Source of the DNA: Myxococcales bacterium
GTDB lineage: Bacteria; Myxococcota_A; Polyangia; Nannocystales; Nannocystaceae
DNA: 64,000 bases
Assembly (NCBI GenBank): GCA_020633335.1
Contig: JACKDU010000008.1
Location: forward strand, 248,001 to 312,000
Direction: 5' to 3'
Of this stretch, positions 23,866-33,576 are shown in pieces (positions within the stretch are counted from its first letter, which is position 1; the number at the start of each line of letters is the position of its first letter). Under the pieces are notes generated by a model that searched no databases, had not been told where the DNA came from, and worked only from the letters and a program-made list of their open reading frames with translations. Position numbers and translations under genes: made by a program.

Positions 23866-25293
23866 ATGATCCGCCGCGTCGCCCTCCCCGTCCCCCTCGT
23901 CCTCCTCCTGGGCTGCAGCGGCGGCGACCAGACGAGCGCCGCGACCGCGACCGCGACCGAGAGCGACACGGCGGCGACCGGCACGGCGGCGACCGACTCG
24001 ACCACCGGCGGCGAGGCGACGCGGCCGAACTGGCACCAGGACGTCGCGCCGCTGATCACCCGCTCGTGCCTCGGCTGCCACACCAGCGGCGGGATCGCCC
24101 CCTTCTCGATGGAGACCTACGCCGAGGCCGCCGCCTGGTCGCCGCTGATCGCCGACGACGTCGAGGCCGGGCTGATGCCGCCCTGGCACGCCCTCGAGAC
24201 CGACGTCTGCCAGCCGGCGCTCCCCTACGAGCACGACCCCCGCCTCGCCGCCGACGAGATCCAGCTCCTCCGTGAGTGGGCCGACGCGGGCGCCCCCGAG
24301 GGCGATCCGGCCCTGGCCGCGCCGCTCCCCGACCCCCAGTCGCTCGACCTCCCGAACCCGACCACGACCGTGAAGATGGGCGGCACGGTGACGGTCGAGG
24401 CCGCGGGCAACACCCTCGACTACTTCCACTGCCTGAGCCTCGACCCCGGGCACGCCAGCGACGTCTTCGTCGACGGCCTCCAGCTGATCCCGGGCAACCG
24501 GGCGATCGTCCACCACGTCCTGATCTACGTCGACGAGAGCGCCGCCTCGGCGAGCTGGCCCAACGGGATCAAGACGAACTGCGGCGGCGGCACCGGGGTC
24601 GCCGCGCCGACCTCGCTGATCGCCGGCTGGGTCCCCGGCGGGCTGCCGATGACCACGCCGAGCGACGTCGGCATCGCCCTCCCGGCCGGCGCCCGCCTGA
24701 TCCTCAACGTCCACTACCACGCGACCGGCGGCGGCCCCGAGAGCGATGACGGGACCGCGGTCGCCCTCCGCTGGTCGGCGACCCCGCCCGACTACGTGTC
24801 GATCTTCAAGCTCCTCGGCGAGCCCGCCGAGGCGACCCCGCTCACCGGGCCGCTGATGATCCCGGCGAACGAGAAGGACCACGTCGAGGACTACGAGTGG
24901 ACCGTCTCCTACGGCGGCCAGCCCTTCCCGGACAGCATCGAGGCCCGGATCTGGGCGGTCGCCCACCACATGCACAAGGTCGGGATCGACATGCGGATGT
25001 GGGTGATCGACCGCGACACCAAGGAGGAGACCTGCCTCCTCCACACCCCGCGCTGGGACTTCGACTGGCAGCGGGTCTACGAGTACGACGCGCCGGTCGG
25101 CGACGCGGTCCGGGTCAAGGCCGGCGACACGATCCGCCTCCGCTGCGTCTACGACAACTCGCTCGACAACCCCGGCGTCCAGCAGGTGCTCGCCGAGGTC
25201 GGCCTCGACGCGCCGGTCGACGTCAAGGCCGGCGAGGGGACCCTCGACGAGATGTGCATCGGCGCGATCGGGGTGGCGATCCGCGGGCTCTGA
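23866..25293 (+). CDS. Copper type II monooxygenase-like lipoprotein with N-terminal cytochrome c motif
   Basis: 475 residues. Lipobox LLLGC (Cys 17), short Ser/Thr linker, then a c-type heme motif C68-x2-C71-H72 (CLGCH) with a cytochrome-like neighbourhood, then a two-domain fold with copper-ligand motifs: HHVLIYVDE, LNVHYHATGGG, AHHMHKVG and a Met-rich following strand. These are the marks of the copper type II, ascorbate-dependent (PHM/DBM-like) monooxygenase superfamily. Secreted and lipid-anchored; the substrate is unknown. The fused heme domain could deliver electrons. ATG 23866 is chosen because it opens a proper signal peptide; ATG 23848 in frame is an alternative. Confidence 0.8.
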   Translation: MIRRVALPVPLVLLLGCSGGDQTSAATATATESDTAATGTAATDSTTGGEATRPNWHQDVAPLITRSCLGCHTSGGIAPFSMETYAEAAAWSPLIADDVEAGLMPPWHALETDVCQPALPYEHDPRLAADEIQLLREWADAGAPEGDPALAAPLPDPQSLDLPNPTTTVKMGGTVTVEAAGNTLDYFHCLSLDPGHASDVFVDGLQLIPGNRAIVHHVLIYVDESAASASWPNGIKTNCGGGTGVAAPTSLIAGWVPGGLPMTTPSDVGIALPAGARLILNVHYHATGGGPESDDGTAVALRWSATPPDYVSIFKLLGEPAEATPLTGPLMIPANEKDHVEDYEWTVSYGGQPFPDSIEARIWAVAHHMHKVGIDMRMWVIDRDTKEETCLLHTPRWDFDWQRVYEYDAPVGDAVRVKAGDTIRLRCVYDNSLDNPGVQQVLAEVGLDAPVDVKAGEGTLDEMCIGAIGVAIRGL

Positions 25294-25311
25294 GGCGCCC
25301 GCAGCCCGGGC

Positions 25312-25662
25312 TCAGTGGAAGACCCGGTCGCAGGCGTCGCTTATCTCGTCGTCGGCCCCGGCGCCGCAGGTCGTCTTGTTCTTGCGGGCGGCCTTGATGC
25401 ACTCCTTGGCCTCGTCCGGGTCGTAGTCGAAGAGCACGTCGGCGAGATCGTCGGCCTTGGTGAAGAAGTCCTCGAAGTCGGCGCGGCACTTGTCCATGTT
25501 GCCGTCGTAGAAGTTGGCGAAGGTCGTGCCGTCGCACTCCGAGATCCGGATGCACTGGTACTTCGCGCGGGCGACGATGTAGTCGCCCTCGTCGTTGTAG
25601 CAGGCGCCGACGAGGAGCGCGGCGAGGAGAGAGACGAAGCCAAGGGAAGCGCGCATGGTCAC
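25312..25662 (-). CDS. Small cysteine-containing lipoprotein of unknown function
   Basis: 116 residues from GTG 25662, 8 nt after a TATGCT box (reverse strand). Signal peptide with lipobox LLVGAC (Cys about 21), then about 95 residues with six further Cys in a helical, acidic context (YQCIRISECD, DKCRADFEDFF, ECIKAARKNKTTC). Likely disulfide-stabilised and periplasmic. Many such small Cys-rich lipoproteins occur in myxobacteria; no function can be given. Convergent with the copper monooxygenase gene. Confidence 0.7.
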   Translation of the reverse strand: MTMRASLGFVSLLAALLVGACYNDEGDYIVARAKYQCIRISECDGTTFANFYDGNMDKCRADFEDFFTKADDLADVLFDYDPDEAKECIKAARKNKTTCGAGADDEISDACDRVFH

Positions 25663-25670
25663 CTCGTCGG

Positions 25671-25676
25671 AGCATA
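25671..25676 (-). promoter_or_regulatory. -10 box TATGCT, leaderless type
   Basis: TATGCT on the reverse strand ends 8 nt before GTG 25662. Confidence 0.5.
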
Positions 25677-25753
25677 GCCCAGGGCGGCGCCGAGCGGGAT
25701 CCCGGGCGCGAACGCGCGCGGCCGCCCTCGGGTCGCGTCAGGGCGTCAGCGCC

Positions 25754-27376
<1,623 letters not shown>

Positions 27377-27384
27377 CGCGGCGG

Positions 27385-27390
27385 AGGGTA
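27385..27390 (-). promoter_or_regulatory. -10 box TACCCT, leaderless type
   Basis: TACCCT on the reverse strand, 8 nt before GTG 27376. Confidence 0.5.
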
Positions 27391-27528
27391 CATCCTCGCG
27401 GCCCCGCGCGCCCGCCCGCGCGAACCTGACCGCCCGCAGCCGCAGACCGCGGCGCGCCCGCGCCGGCCCAGGGGCCGCGGCCGCGGCGATCCGGCGACAT
27501 CGCGGGGATCTTCGGGGATAGTTGTTCG

Positions 27529-28848
27529 ATGACCTCCGCACGTCGACGCGCCGCCCTCGCCTCCGCCCTCGCCCTCGCCCTCGCGCCCGCCTGCGGCGAT
27601 GACTCATCCGGTGACCCCACCGGCTTCACCGGCGCCACGACGAGCACGACGACCTCCTCGTTCACGACCGGGGCGACCACCGGCGGCGACTCCAGCACCG
27701 GCGAGGGCTCGACCAGCGCCGCGCCGACCAGCAGCGCCGCCGGCTCGACCGGCGCCACGCCCTACTGCGGCGACGGCGAGATCGGCGACGACGAGGAGTG
27801 CGACGACGGCAACGCCGACAACACCGACGCCTGCACCGACACCTGCAAGAACGCGAGCTGCGGCGACGGCTTCGTCCAGGCCGGCGTCGAGGCGTGCGAC
27901 GACGGCAACGCCGACAACACCGACGCCTGCACCGACGCCTGCGAGGCGGCGACCTGCGGCGACGGCTACGTCCAGGCCGGCGTCGAGGAGTGCGACGACG
28001 GCAACATGGTCGACACCGACGCCTGCGTCGCCGGGTGCAAGGCGGCGACCTGCGGCGACGGCTTCGTCCAGGCCCGGGTCGAGACCTGCGACGATGGCAA
28101 CGACGACAACGCCGACGCCTGCTCAAACGCCTGCGCGCCGGCGTCCTGCGGCGACGGGATCCTCCAGGAGGCCGAGGGCGAGATCTGTGACGACGGCAAC
28201 GACGACAACACCGACGCCTGCACCGACGCCTGCCAGGAGGCGAGCTGCGGCGACGGCTTCGTCCAGGCCGGCGTCGAGGATTGCGACGACTCGGGCGAGA
28301 GCGCGTCCTGCGACGCCGACTGCACTGACGCCGCCTGCGGCGACGGGGTCGTCAACATGACCGCCGGCGAGGAGTGCGAGGACGGCAACATGGTCAACAC
28401 CGACGCCTGCACCAACGCCTGCAAGAACGCGGCCTGCGGCGACGGCTTCCTCCAGCCCGGCGAGGAGTGCGACGACGGCAACATGGTCGACGACGACGGC
28501 TGCTCCAACGAGTGCAAGAAGGGCCTCTCGATCGTCGTCGAGGGCCACGCCAACGTCGTCGTCGCCTGCGCCAAGGGCGACTACTCGTGCCAGGCCCAGC
28601 AGGTCTGCAACAAGGTGACCAACACGGTCTGCGTCTTCCAGCAGTACGACTGCTACTACGGCAACCAGGGCTCGTGGTACCCGCCCGACGGCCAGAGCGG
28701 CGGCTCACAGTTCAACTTCGCCTTCACCTACGACATCAACGGCAACGACTACGGGAACATCTGCGCCTGCACCCAGAGCCAGATGGTGAAGTACGGGCTC
28801 GCGGCCAACCACACCTACTGCGGGCTCGGTCACTGGGTCCGGCAGTGA
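27529..28848 (+). CDS. Cysteine-rich repeat (DUF4215-type) lipoprotein
   Basis: 439 residues. Signal peptide with LAPACGDD lipobox-like end (Cys about 24), Thr/Ser linker to about residue 78, then nine or so Myxococcus cysteine-rich repeats of the form CGDG-x2-Q-x-G-VE-x-CDDGN-x2-NTDACT-x-x-C (residues 80-330), then a unique C-terminal domain with four or more further Cys (CVFQQYDCYYGNQG). Secreted, probably cell-surface. The repeats are highly alike, which suggests recent internal duplication. A GATAGTTG sequence just upstream may be the -10. Confidence 0.85.
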   Translation: MTSARRRAALASALALALAPACGDDSSGDPTGFTGATTSTTTSSFTTGATTGGDSSTGEGSTSAAPTSSAAGSTGATPYCGDGEIGDDEECDDGNADNTDACTDTCKNASCGDGFVQAGVEACDDGNADNTDACTDACEAATCGDGYVQAGVEECDDGNMVDTDACVAGCKAATCGDGFVQARVETCDDGNDDNADACSNACAPASCGDGILQEAEGEICDDGNDDNTDACTDACQEASCGDGFVQAGVEDCDDSGESASCDADCTDAACGDGVVNMTAGEECEDGNMVNTDACTNACKNAACGDGFLQPGEECDDGNMVDDDGCSNECKKGLSIVVEGHANVVVACAKGDYSCQAQQVCNKVTNTVCVFQQYDCYYGNQGSWYPPDGQSGGSQFNFAFTYDINGNDYGNICACTQSQMVKYGLAANHTYCGLGHWVRQ

Positions 28849-28864
28849 TGCCGGCCGGCGGCGA

Positions 28865-30022
28865 TCAGCCGTCCAGCGCCGCCGCGGCCGCGACGGCGCC
28901 GACGGTGGCCCGGAGGACGTCGAAGGTGAAGGCGTGGTCGAGGGTGTCGACGGTGTCCGCGCCGCCGAAGCAGTGATACGCGGGGTTGCGGAAGACGCCG
29001 GTGTCGAAGACGTGGAGCGCCGGCACGTCGCGCTCCCAGAAGGAGCGATGGTCCGATTGCGCGAGGAGCCCGAACGCGTCCTCGTCGAGCTTCTCCGCGG
29101 CGCTGAGGGTCATCACGCCGGTGAGCCGCCCGAGCCCCTCGGCGCGGGCCTCGAGGTCGAGCGCGACCCCCTCCGCGAGGTCGTCGGCGACGACGGCGAT
29201 GAAGTCCGCGCGGTGCTCGTGGGCGTCGAGCTCGGCCGCCAACCCGGGGAAGCGAGCGGCGAGCGGCCCGGGGAAGGTCTGGGTGTTCGGCGCGGGGTCG
29301 GCGTAGCCGATCATGTCGAAGTTGAAGGCGACGACCACCGCCGAGGGATCGACGAGCGCCTGCGCGTAGGCGCGCGAGCCGACGAGGCCGAGCTCCTCCT
29401 GGTCCCAGCAGGCGACCACCAGCGTCCGGCGCAGCGGCGCGGCGGCGAGGACCCGGGCGACCTCGAGGGCCCCGGCGACGCCGCTCGCGTTGTCGTCGGC
29501 GCCGTCGCAGGCGGCGATGTGATCGTAGTGCGCGCCGAGGAGGACGACCTCGTCGGCCTCGGCCCCGACGCCCGGCAGGACGCCGATGACGTTGGTGCCC
29601 GAGCCGTAGCCCTCGAGCTCGACGACGAGGCCCGCCTCCTCGAGCGCGCTCGCGCAGCGCTCCTGGACCGCGAGCCAGTGGGGCGAGCCGGGCGTGCGGG
29701 GGGCGGCGATGAAGGTGAGATCGTCGACGTAGCGGTCGAGGTCGACGCAGGCCATCAACGCCTCGGGCGTGGTGATCTCGCAGCCCCCGGCGGCGCCGAG
29801 ATCGTCGCCGCTCCCGTTGGTCCCGCCGCTCCCGCCGCTCCCCTCGCTCATGCCCGTGCCCACCCCCGCGCCCGTGCCCGCCGTGGTCCCGCTGCCCGCC
29901 GTGCCGCTGCCCGCCGTGCCGCTGCCCTCGGTCGCGGTCGCGCCTGGCTCCGTCGACGCGCACGCGAGGAGGCCAGCGACGGCCGCCGCGGCGGCGAGTG
30001 CTCCAGGGGCGCGAGCGTGCAT
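28865..30022 (-). CDS. M28-family zinc aminopeptidase-like lipoprotein
   Basis: 385 residues. Signal peptide with lipobox LLACAS (Cys about 21), Gly/Ser/Thr linker to about residue 75, then an M28 peptidase domain with the expected metal ligands: GAHYDHI (His, Asp), GADDNASG (bridging Asp), DQEELGL (catalytic and metal Glu), FDMIGY (Asp) and DHRSFW (His). Likely an exported di-zinc aminopeptidase. ATG 30022 is 6 nt after TAGAGT. Convergent with the Cys-repeat lipoprotein gene. Confidence 0.88.
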   Translation of the reverse strand: MHARAPGALAAAAAVAGLLACASTEPGATATEGSGTAGSGTAGSGTTAGTGAGVGTGMSEGSGGSGGTNGSGDDLGAAGGCEITTPEALMACVDLDRYVDDLTFIAAPRTPGSPHWLAVQERCASALEEAGLVVELEGYGSGTNVIGVLPGVGAEADEVVLLGAHYDHIAACDGADDNASGVAGALEVARVLAAAPLRRTLVVACWDQEELGLVGSRAYAQALVDPSAVVVAFNFDMIGYADPAPNTQTFPGPLAARFPGLAAELDAHEHRADFIAVVADDLAEGVALDLEARAEGLGRLTGVMTLSAAEKLDEDAFGLLAQSDHRSFWERDVPALHVFDTGVFRNPAYHCFGGADTVDTLDHAFTFDVLRATVGAVAAAAALDG

Positions 30023-30028
30023 TCGCGG

Positions 30029-30034
30029 ACTCTA
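30029..30034 (-). promoter_or_regulatory. -10 box TAGAGT, leaderless type
   Basis: TAGAGT on the reverse strand, 6 nt before ATG 30022. Confidence 0.5.
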
Positions 30035-30054
30035 GCAGCGCCGGCGCCGCGGCA

Positions 30055-31896
30055 CTAGGCGACCCGGTCGTCGGCTCGCCGGTAGATCAGCGCCCACTGA
30101 TTCGAGGTCTCGGGGCCGACGTCGCGGCGCTCGACCAGGACTAGCTCCATCGGACATGACTCTTCGACCATCTTGATCGCAGCCGCGGCGTCGTCATTCC
30201 GAAAGTGCTCAAAGCGCGCCGGCGAGCGCTCGCCCCGGCGGGCCTGGGCCGGCGTCCGCGCGAGGCCGAAGGCGACGTTGTCGACGATCATCAGGGTGCC
30301 CCCGGGCCCGAGGCGGGCGCAGAGGGCCCGCAGCGCCCGCCCGGGATCCTCGAGGTGGTTCCACGAGCGGAGGATCAGCGCGTGATCGAAGCGGCGCTCG
30401 CCGAGCCCCAGAGGATCCGCCGGATCGGCGAGCGCCTCCGCCGGCGCCGCCCGGAGCTCGGCCGCCGGCGCCCGCCGGGCGAGGGCGGCGAGCGCCCGCC
30501 GGTCGGGATCGAGGCCGAGGTAGGTGATCGCGCCGCCGGCGATCCGCGGGCCGAGCACGTCGAGGTAGGGCGCCTCGCCGCAGCCGAGATCGACCACCTC
30601 ACCCTCGAGGAGAGCGAGGCGCGCGCGGACCCAGGCGTCGTCGCGGGCGAAGACCTCGACCTCGCTCGGGCGGTAGAGGCCGGCGCAGGCCTCCGCGGCC
30701 GGGCAGCCGGCGCAGCGCGGCGATCGCTCGAGCTTGACGAGGTCGCGGGCGAAGTCGTCGGGCGCCGCCTTGCGGCTGACGTCGACGTAGACCTGGCCGA
30801 GCTCGCGCTTGATCGTCACCAGCTCGCGGTCGCTGAAGTCGCGGCTCTCCGCCCGGAAGCGGGCGATCTTCGGGCCGTGCTCGACGAAGAGATCGCGCCC
30901 GCGATCCCAGGGGGTCACGCCGTCCGCGAGGATCGGGCAGGGATCGCCGGCCGCGAGGCCGTCGGCGACCATCGCCTCGTAGACGTAGTTGAAGGAATTC
31001 GGCCGCGGCCGCCCCCGCAGCGGCCGCACCTCGCCGTCGCCGAAGACCTCGTGGTAGCCGCGGTAGAGCCCCGGGCAGGGCCCCCGCAGCGCGCAGCCCT
31101 CGCAGGCCGGCGGGTGGAGCTTGTTGTCGTCGTCGACCGGGTAGAAGTCGGGCTCGCCGACCTCGATCATCGTCCGGTAGCGGTGGGTCTTGAGGTCGTC
31201 GAAGGCGTCCTCGAGGCCGGGCATGAGGCAGAGCGGGAGCGCCCCGTGGCGGAAGCGCGGCCCCTCGGCGCCCGCGCGGGCGCGCCCGTGCTCGATCGCC
31301 GCGCGGACCCGCGCGGCGACGTGGGCGACCGGCGGCATCAGGTGATCGAAGAGGCGCGAGCCCCCGCCCTTGGGCTCGACCATCGAGAATTTCACGGTCG
31401 CGTCGCGGTAGGGCAGCGTCGCCTCGACCAGGGCGATCAGGTGGTCGACGTTGTGGCGGGTGACCACGCAGTTGACGTGGAGGTCGAGGCCGCGCCCGCT
31501 GAGGTTCTTCAGGGCGCCGAAGGTCTGCTCGAAGGCGTCGGAGCGGACCATGAGGTTGTGGATCTTCGCGCTCCCGCCGTGGAGCGAGAGGTAGACGTAG
31601 CGGAGGCGGTGCTCCAGGAGCTCGTCGACGACCGCCGGGTAGGCGAGCATGCGGCCGTTGGTCACGAGGCCGAAGTCGAGGCCGAGGGAGGCGCTGAGGC
31701 GCGCCCAGTGCATCAGCTCGGGGCGGATCGTCGGCTCGCCGCCGGAGAGGACGATCATCGTGTGGCCGAGCTCCGCCGCCCGCCGGATCTTGCGGTCGAC
31801 CTCGGCCGCGTCGCCGTCGACGTGGCGGACCTCGAGGGTGTGGCAGAAGCTGCAGTGGTCGTTGCAGCGGTAGCCGACCTTGATCAGCGCCTTCAT
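30055..31896 (-). CDS. Radical SAM enzyme fused to a class I SAM methyltransferase
   Basis: 613 residues. Residues 1-240 are a radical SAM domain with C11, C15 and C18 (CNDHCSFC), VLSGGEPTIRPE and VYLSLHGGS. Two further cysteine sets follow: C265/C268/C274 (CEGCALRGPC) and C395/C398/C404 (CAGCPAAEAC), suggesting one or two auxiliary Fe-S clusters. Residues 425-613 form a methyltransferase with motif I VVDLGCGEAPYL (D436) and later LILRSWNHLEDP and GGTLMIVDNVAF. One polypeptide thus has two SAM sites of different chemistry. ATG 31896 starts the homology, 13 nt after TATGGT. Divergent from the Tat-protein operon; joint role inferred. Confidence 0.88.
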   Translation of the reverse strand: MKALIKVGYRCNDHCSFCHTLEVRHVDGDAAEVDRKIRRAAELGHTMIVLSGGEPTIRPELMHWARLSASLGLDFGLVTNGRMLAYPAVVDELLEHRLRYVYLSLHGGSAKIHNLMVRSDAFEQTFGALKNLSGRGLDLHVNCVVTRHNVDHLIALVEATLPYRDATVKFSMVEPKGGGSRLFDHLMPPVAHVAARVRAAIEHGRARAGAEGPRFRHGALPLCLMPGLEDAFDDLKTHRYRTMIEVGEPDFYPVDDDNKLHPPACEGCALRGPCPGLYRGYHEVFGDGEVRPLRGRPRPNSFNYVYEAMVADGLAAGDPCPILADGVTPWDRGRDLFVEHGPKIARFRAESRDFSDRELVTIKRELGQVYVDVSRKAAPDDFARDLVKLERSPRCAGCPAAEACAGLYRPSEVEVFARDDAWVRARLALLEGEVVDLGCGEAPYLDVLGPRIAGGAITYLGLDPDRRALAALARRAPAAELRAAPAEALADPADPLGLGERRFDHALILRSWNHLEDPGRALRALCARLGPGGTLMIVDNVAFGLARTPAQARRGERSPARFEHFRNDDAAAAIKMVEESCPMELVLVERRDVGPETSNQWALIYRRADDRVA

Positions 31897-32008
31897 CGCC
31901 CGGCCGCCCACCATAGCACGGCGGGCGATCCGCGCCGGCTCGCGCCCTCGCGCTCCGCGTTTTGCGACCGGGCGGAGCCGGCCCGGCGTCCGCTCCTCAC
32001 CCCGCTCC

Positions 32009-32038
32009 TTGACCCCGCGAGCGGGTCCGGGATAGCCT
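32009..32038 (+). promoter_or_regulatory. Sigma70-like promoter with overlapping inverted repeats
   Basis: TTGACC (32009-32014), 18-bp spacer, TAGCCT (32033-32038). Two small inverted repeats overlap it: GACCC-N7-GGGTC (32011-32027) and AGCCT-N4-AGGCT (32034-32047), possible operator sites for the Tat-protein operon. Confidence 0.5.
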
Positions 32039-32063
32039 TTTCAGGCTTCGGAGGCGTTTGTCG

Positions 32064-32576
32064 ATGTCGGAAAGAGCCAACACGCTGGGGCGCCGTCAGG
32101 CCCTTCTCTCGGTCGGTGCTGCGGTCGGTGTCGCCGCCGTGACCTCCCTCAGCAACCGGGCCGAGGCCGCCCCGAGCCAGCGCGAGCGGGTCGAGCACCT
32201 CCTCGGCCCCGCGTTGGCCGATGACGCGCTCGGCGGCTGGACGATCGAGTCGGCGAGCTCCGTGGTCCTGGGGGCGATCCCCCTGGTGATGCGGACCCCC
32301 GAGGGCGCCCGCTTCCACGTCAACATCCTCCGCCGCGATCCCGCGGGGCCGCCGGCGATCGCCGCCACCGAGGCCTTCGCCCTCTACGTCTCCAACCGCG
32401 GCGACGGGGCGACCGCGACCGACGAGGCCCAGGCCCGCGGCGTCGTCGTCCTCCGCGACTACCTCGCCCGTCGTGAGCGCGAGCTGGTCGCCGCCGGGAT
32501 CGATCTCCCCGAGGTGATGACCCTCGCCGAGCGCGGCCGGGCCTTCCCCGATGGCCACTTCTCGCCCCGCGCCTGA
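32064..32576 (+). CDS. Small Tat-exported protein in radical SAM cluster
   Basis: 170 residues. Twin-arginine signal: LGRRQALLSVGAAVGVAAV with an AEA cleavage-type end near residue 35. The mature part (about 135 residues) is an alpha/beta domain with no Cys and no recognisable family (ATEAFALYVSNRGDG, LRDYLARRERELVAAG). Tat export implies it is folded or modified in the cytoplasm first. It overlaps the next radical SAM gene by 26 bp and is divergent from the radical SAM-methyltransferase fusion, so it is the best candidate substrate. GGAGG lies 9 nt before ATG 32064; a TTG at 32058 in frame is an alternative. Confidence 0.75.
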   Translation: MSERANTLGRRQALLSVGAAVGVAAVTSLSNRAEAAPSQRERVEHLLGPALADDALGGWTIESASSVVLGAIPLVMRTPEGARFHVNILRRDPAGPPAIAATEAFALYVSNRGDGATATDEAQARGVVVLRDYLARRERELVAAGIDLPEVMTLAERGRAFPDGHFSPRA

Positions 32577-33576
32577 GGGGCGCCGGGTCGCCGTCGAGGT
32601 GATCCGGGGGTGCGACAACCACTGCCTCTTCTGCGGCCGCGAGGGCCTCGAGGGATCCGATGAGCGGCGAGCGCTGACGAGCGCGGCGCTCCGCGAGCGC
32701 CTCGAGGCCGCGCGCGCGGAGGGTGACGAGGTGACCTTCGTCGGCGGCGAGCCGACCCTCGACGCCGACGCGCTGATCGACGCGATCACCCAGGCGCGCG
32801 CCCTCGGCTTCCGCGCGGTCGGCCTCCAGAGCCACGGGCGCCGCCTCGCCGACGGCGCCCTCGTCGATCGCCTCGTCGACGCCGGCCTCAGCGATCTCCA
32901 CCTCTCGATCCACGGCGACGCGGCCGCGGTCCACGACTACCACGTCGGCCACGAGGGCGCGCTCGCGGCGATCGACGGCGCGCTGGGCGAGGCCCGCCGT
33001 CGCCGCCTCGTCGTCGTCGCCACCACGCTCCTCACTCGATCCAACCTCCGCGGCCTCGCCGGCCTCCCGCGCTGGCTCCGGGCCCGCGGCGTCGCCGGCT
33101 GGGCGATCGCCCTCCCGCGGGCAGCAGGCGGCGCCCGGAGCCGCTTTGAGGCGATCGTCCCGCGCCTCGGGATCGCCCTCCCCCACGCCCTCCACGCGCT
33201 CGAGCTCGCGGCGCGCCTCCAGCTCCCGGCGTGGATCGCCGGCGCCCCGCTCTGCTTGCTCGGCCCGCTCCGCGGGCGCGCCCTCGCCGAGGCCGAGGCG
33301 CGGGGCTTCTCCGCCGCCTGCGAGGGGTGCCCGGCGCGGGGCGAGTGCGGCGGCGTCGATCCGATCTACGTGACCCGCTTCGCCGGCGACGAGCTCGCGG
33401 CCTCACGCCTCCAGCCGACCCGCGTCGACGCTCCACATGCGCCTGCACGCCGCGAGGACGCGCTCCGTCGCCTCTTCGTCGGCCACGGACGCCTCGCCGA
33501 GGGCGGCCGGAGCCTCGCGTCGATCATCGACCCGCCGCGGAGCGGCGCGGCCCGCCTGCAGGTGGTGGAGGGCTGA
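32551..33576 (+). CDS. Radical SAM protein (short, partial SPASM)
   Basis: 341 residues. Radical SAM cysteines C21, C25 and C28 (CDNHCLFC), FVGGEPTLDADAL, LHLSIHGDAAAVHDYH, and C257, C260 and C266 (CEGCPARGECGG) for an auxiliary cluster. It overlaps the Tat-protein gene upstream by 26 bp, and its stop overlaps the ATG of the HExxH gene (TGATG). Coupled translation with both neighbours strongly implies a common pathway. Substrate unknown; the Tat protein is the obvious candidate. Confidence 0.85.
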   Translation: MATSRPAPEGRRVAVEVIRGCDNHCLFCGREGLEGSDERRALTSAALRERLEAARAEGDEVTFVGGEPTLDADALIDAITQARALGFRAVGLQSHGRRLADGALVDRLVDAGLSDLHLSIHGDAAAVHDYHVGHEGALAAIDGALGEARRRRLVVVATTLLTRSNLRGLAGLPRWLRARGVAGWAIALPRAAGGARSRFEAIVPRLGIALPHALHALELAARLQLPAWIAGAPLCLLGPLRGRALAEAEARGFSAACEGCPARGECGGVDPIYVTRFAGDELAASRLQPTRVDAPHAPARREDALRRLFVGHGRLAEGGRSLASIIDPPRSGAARLQVVEG

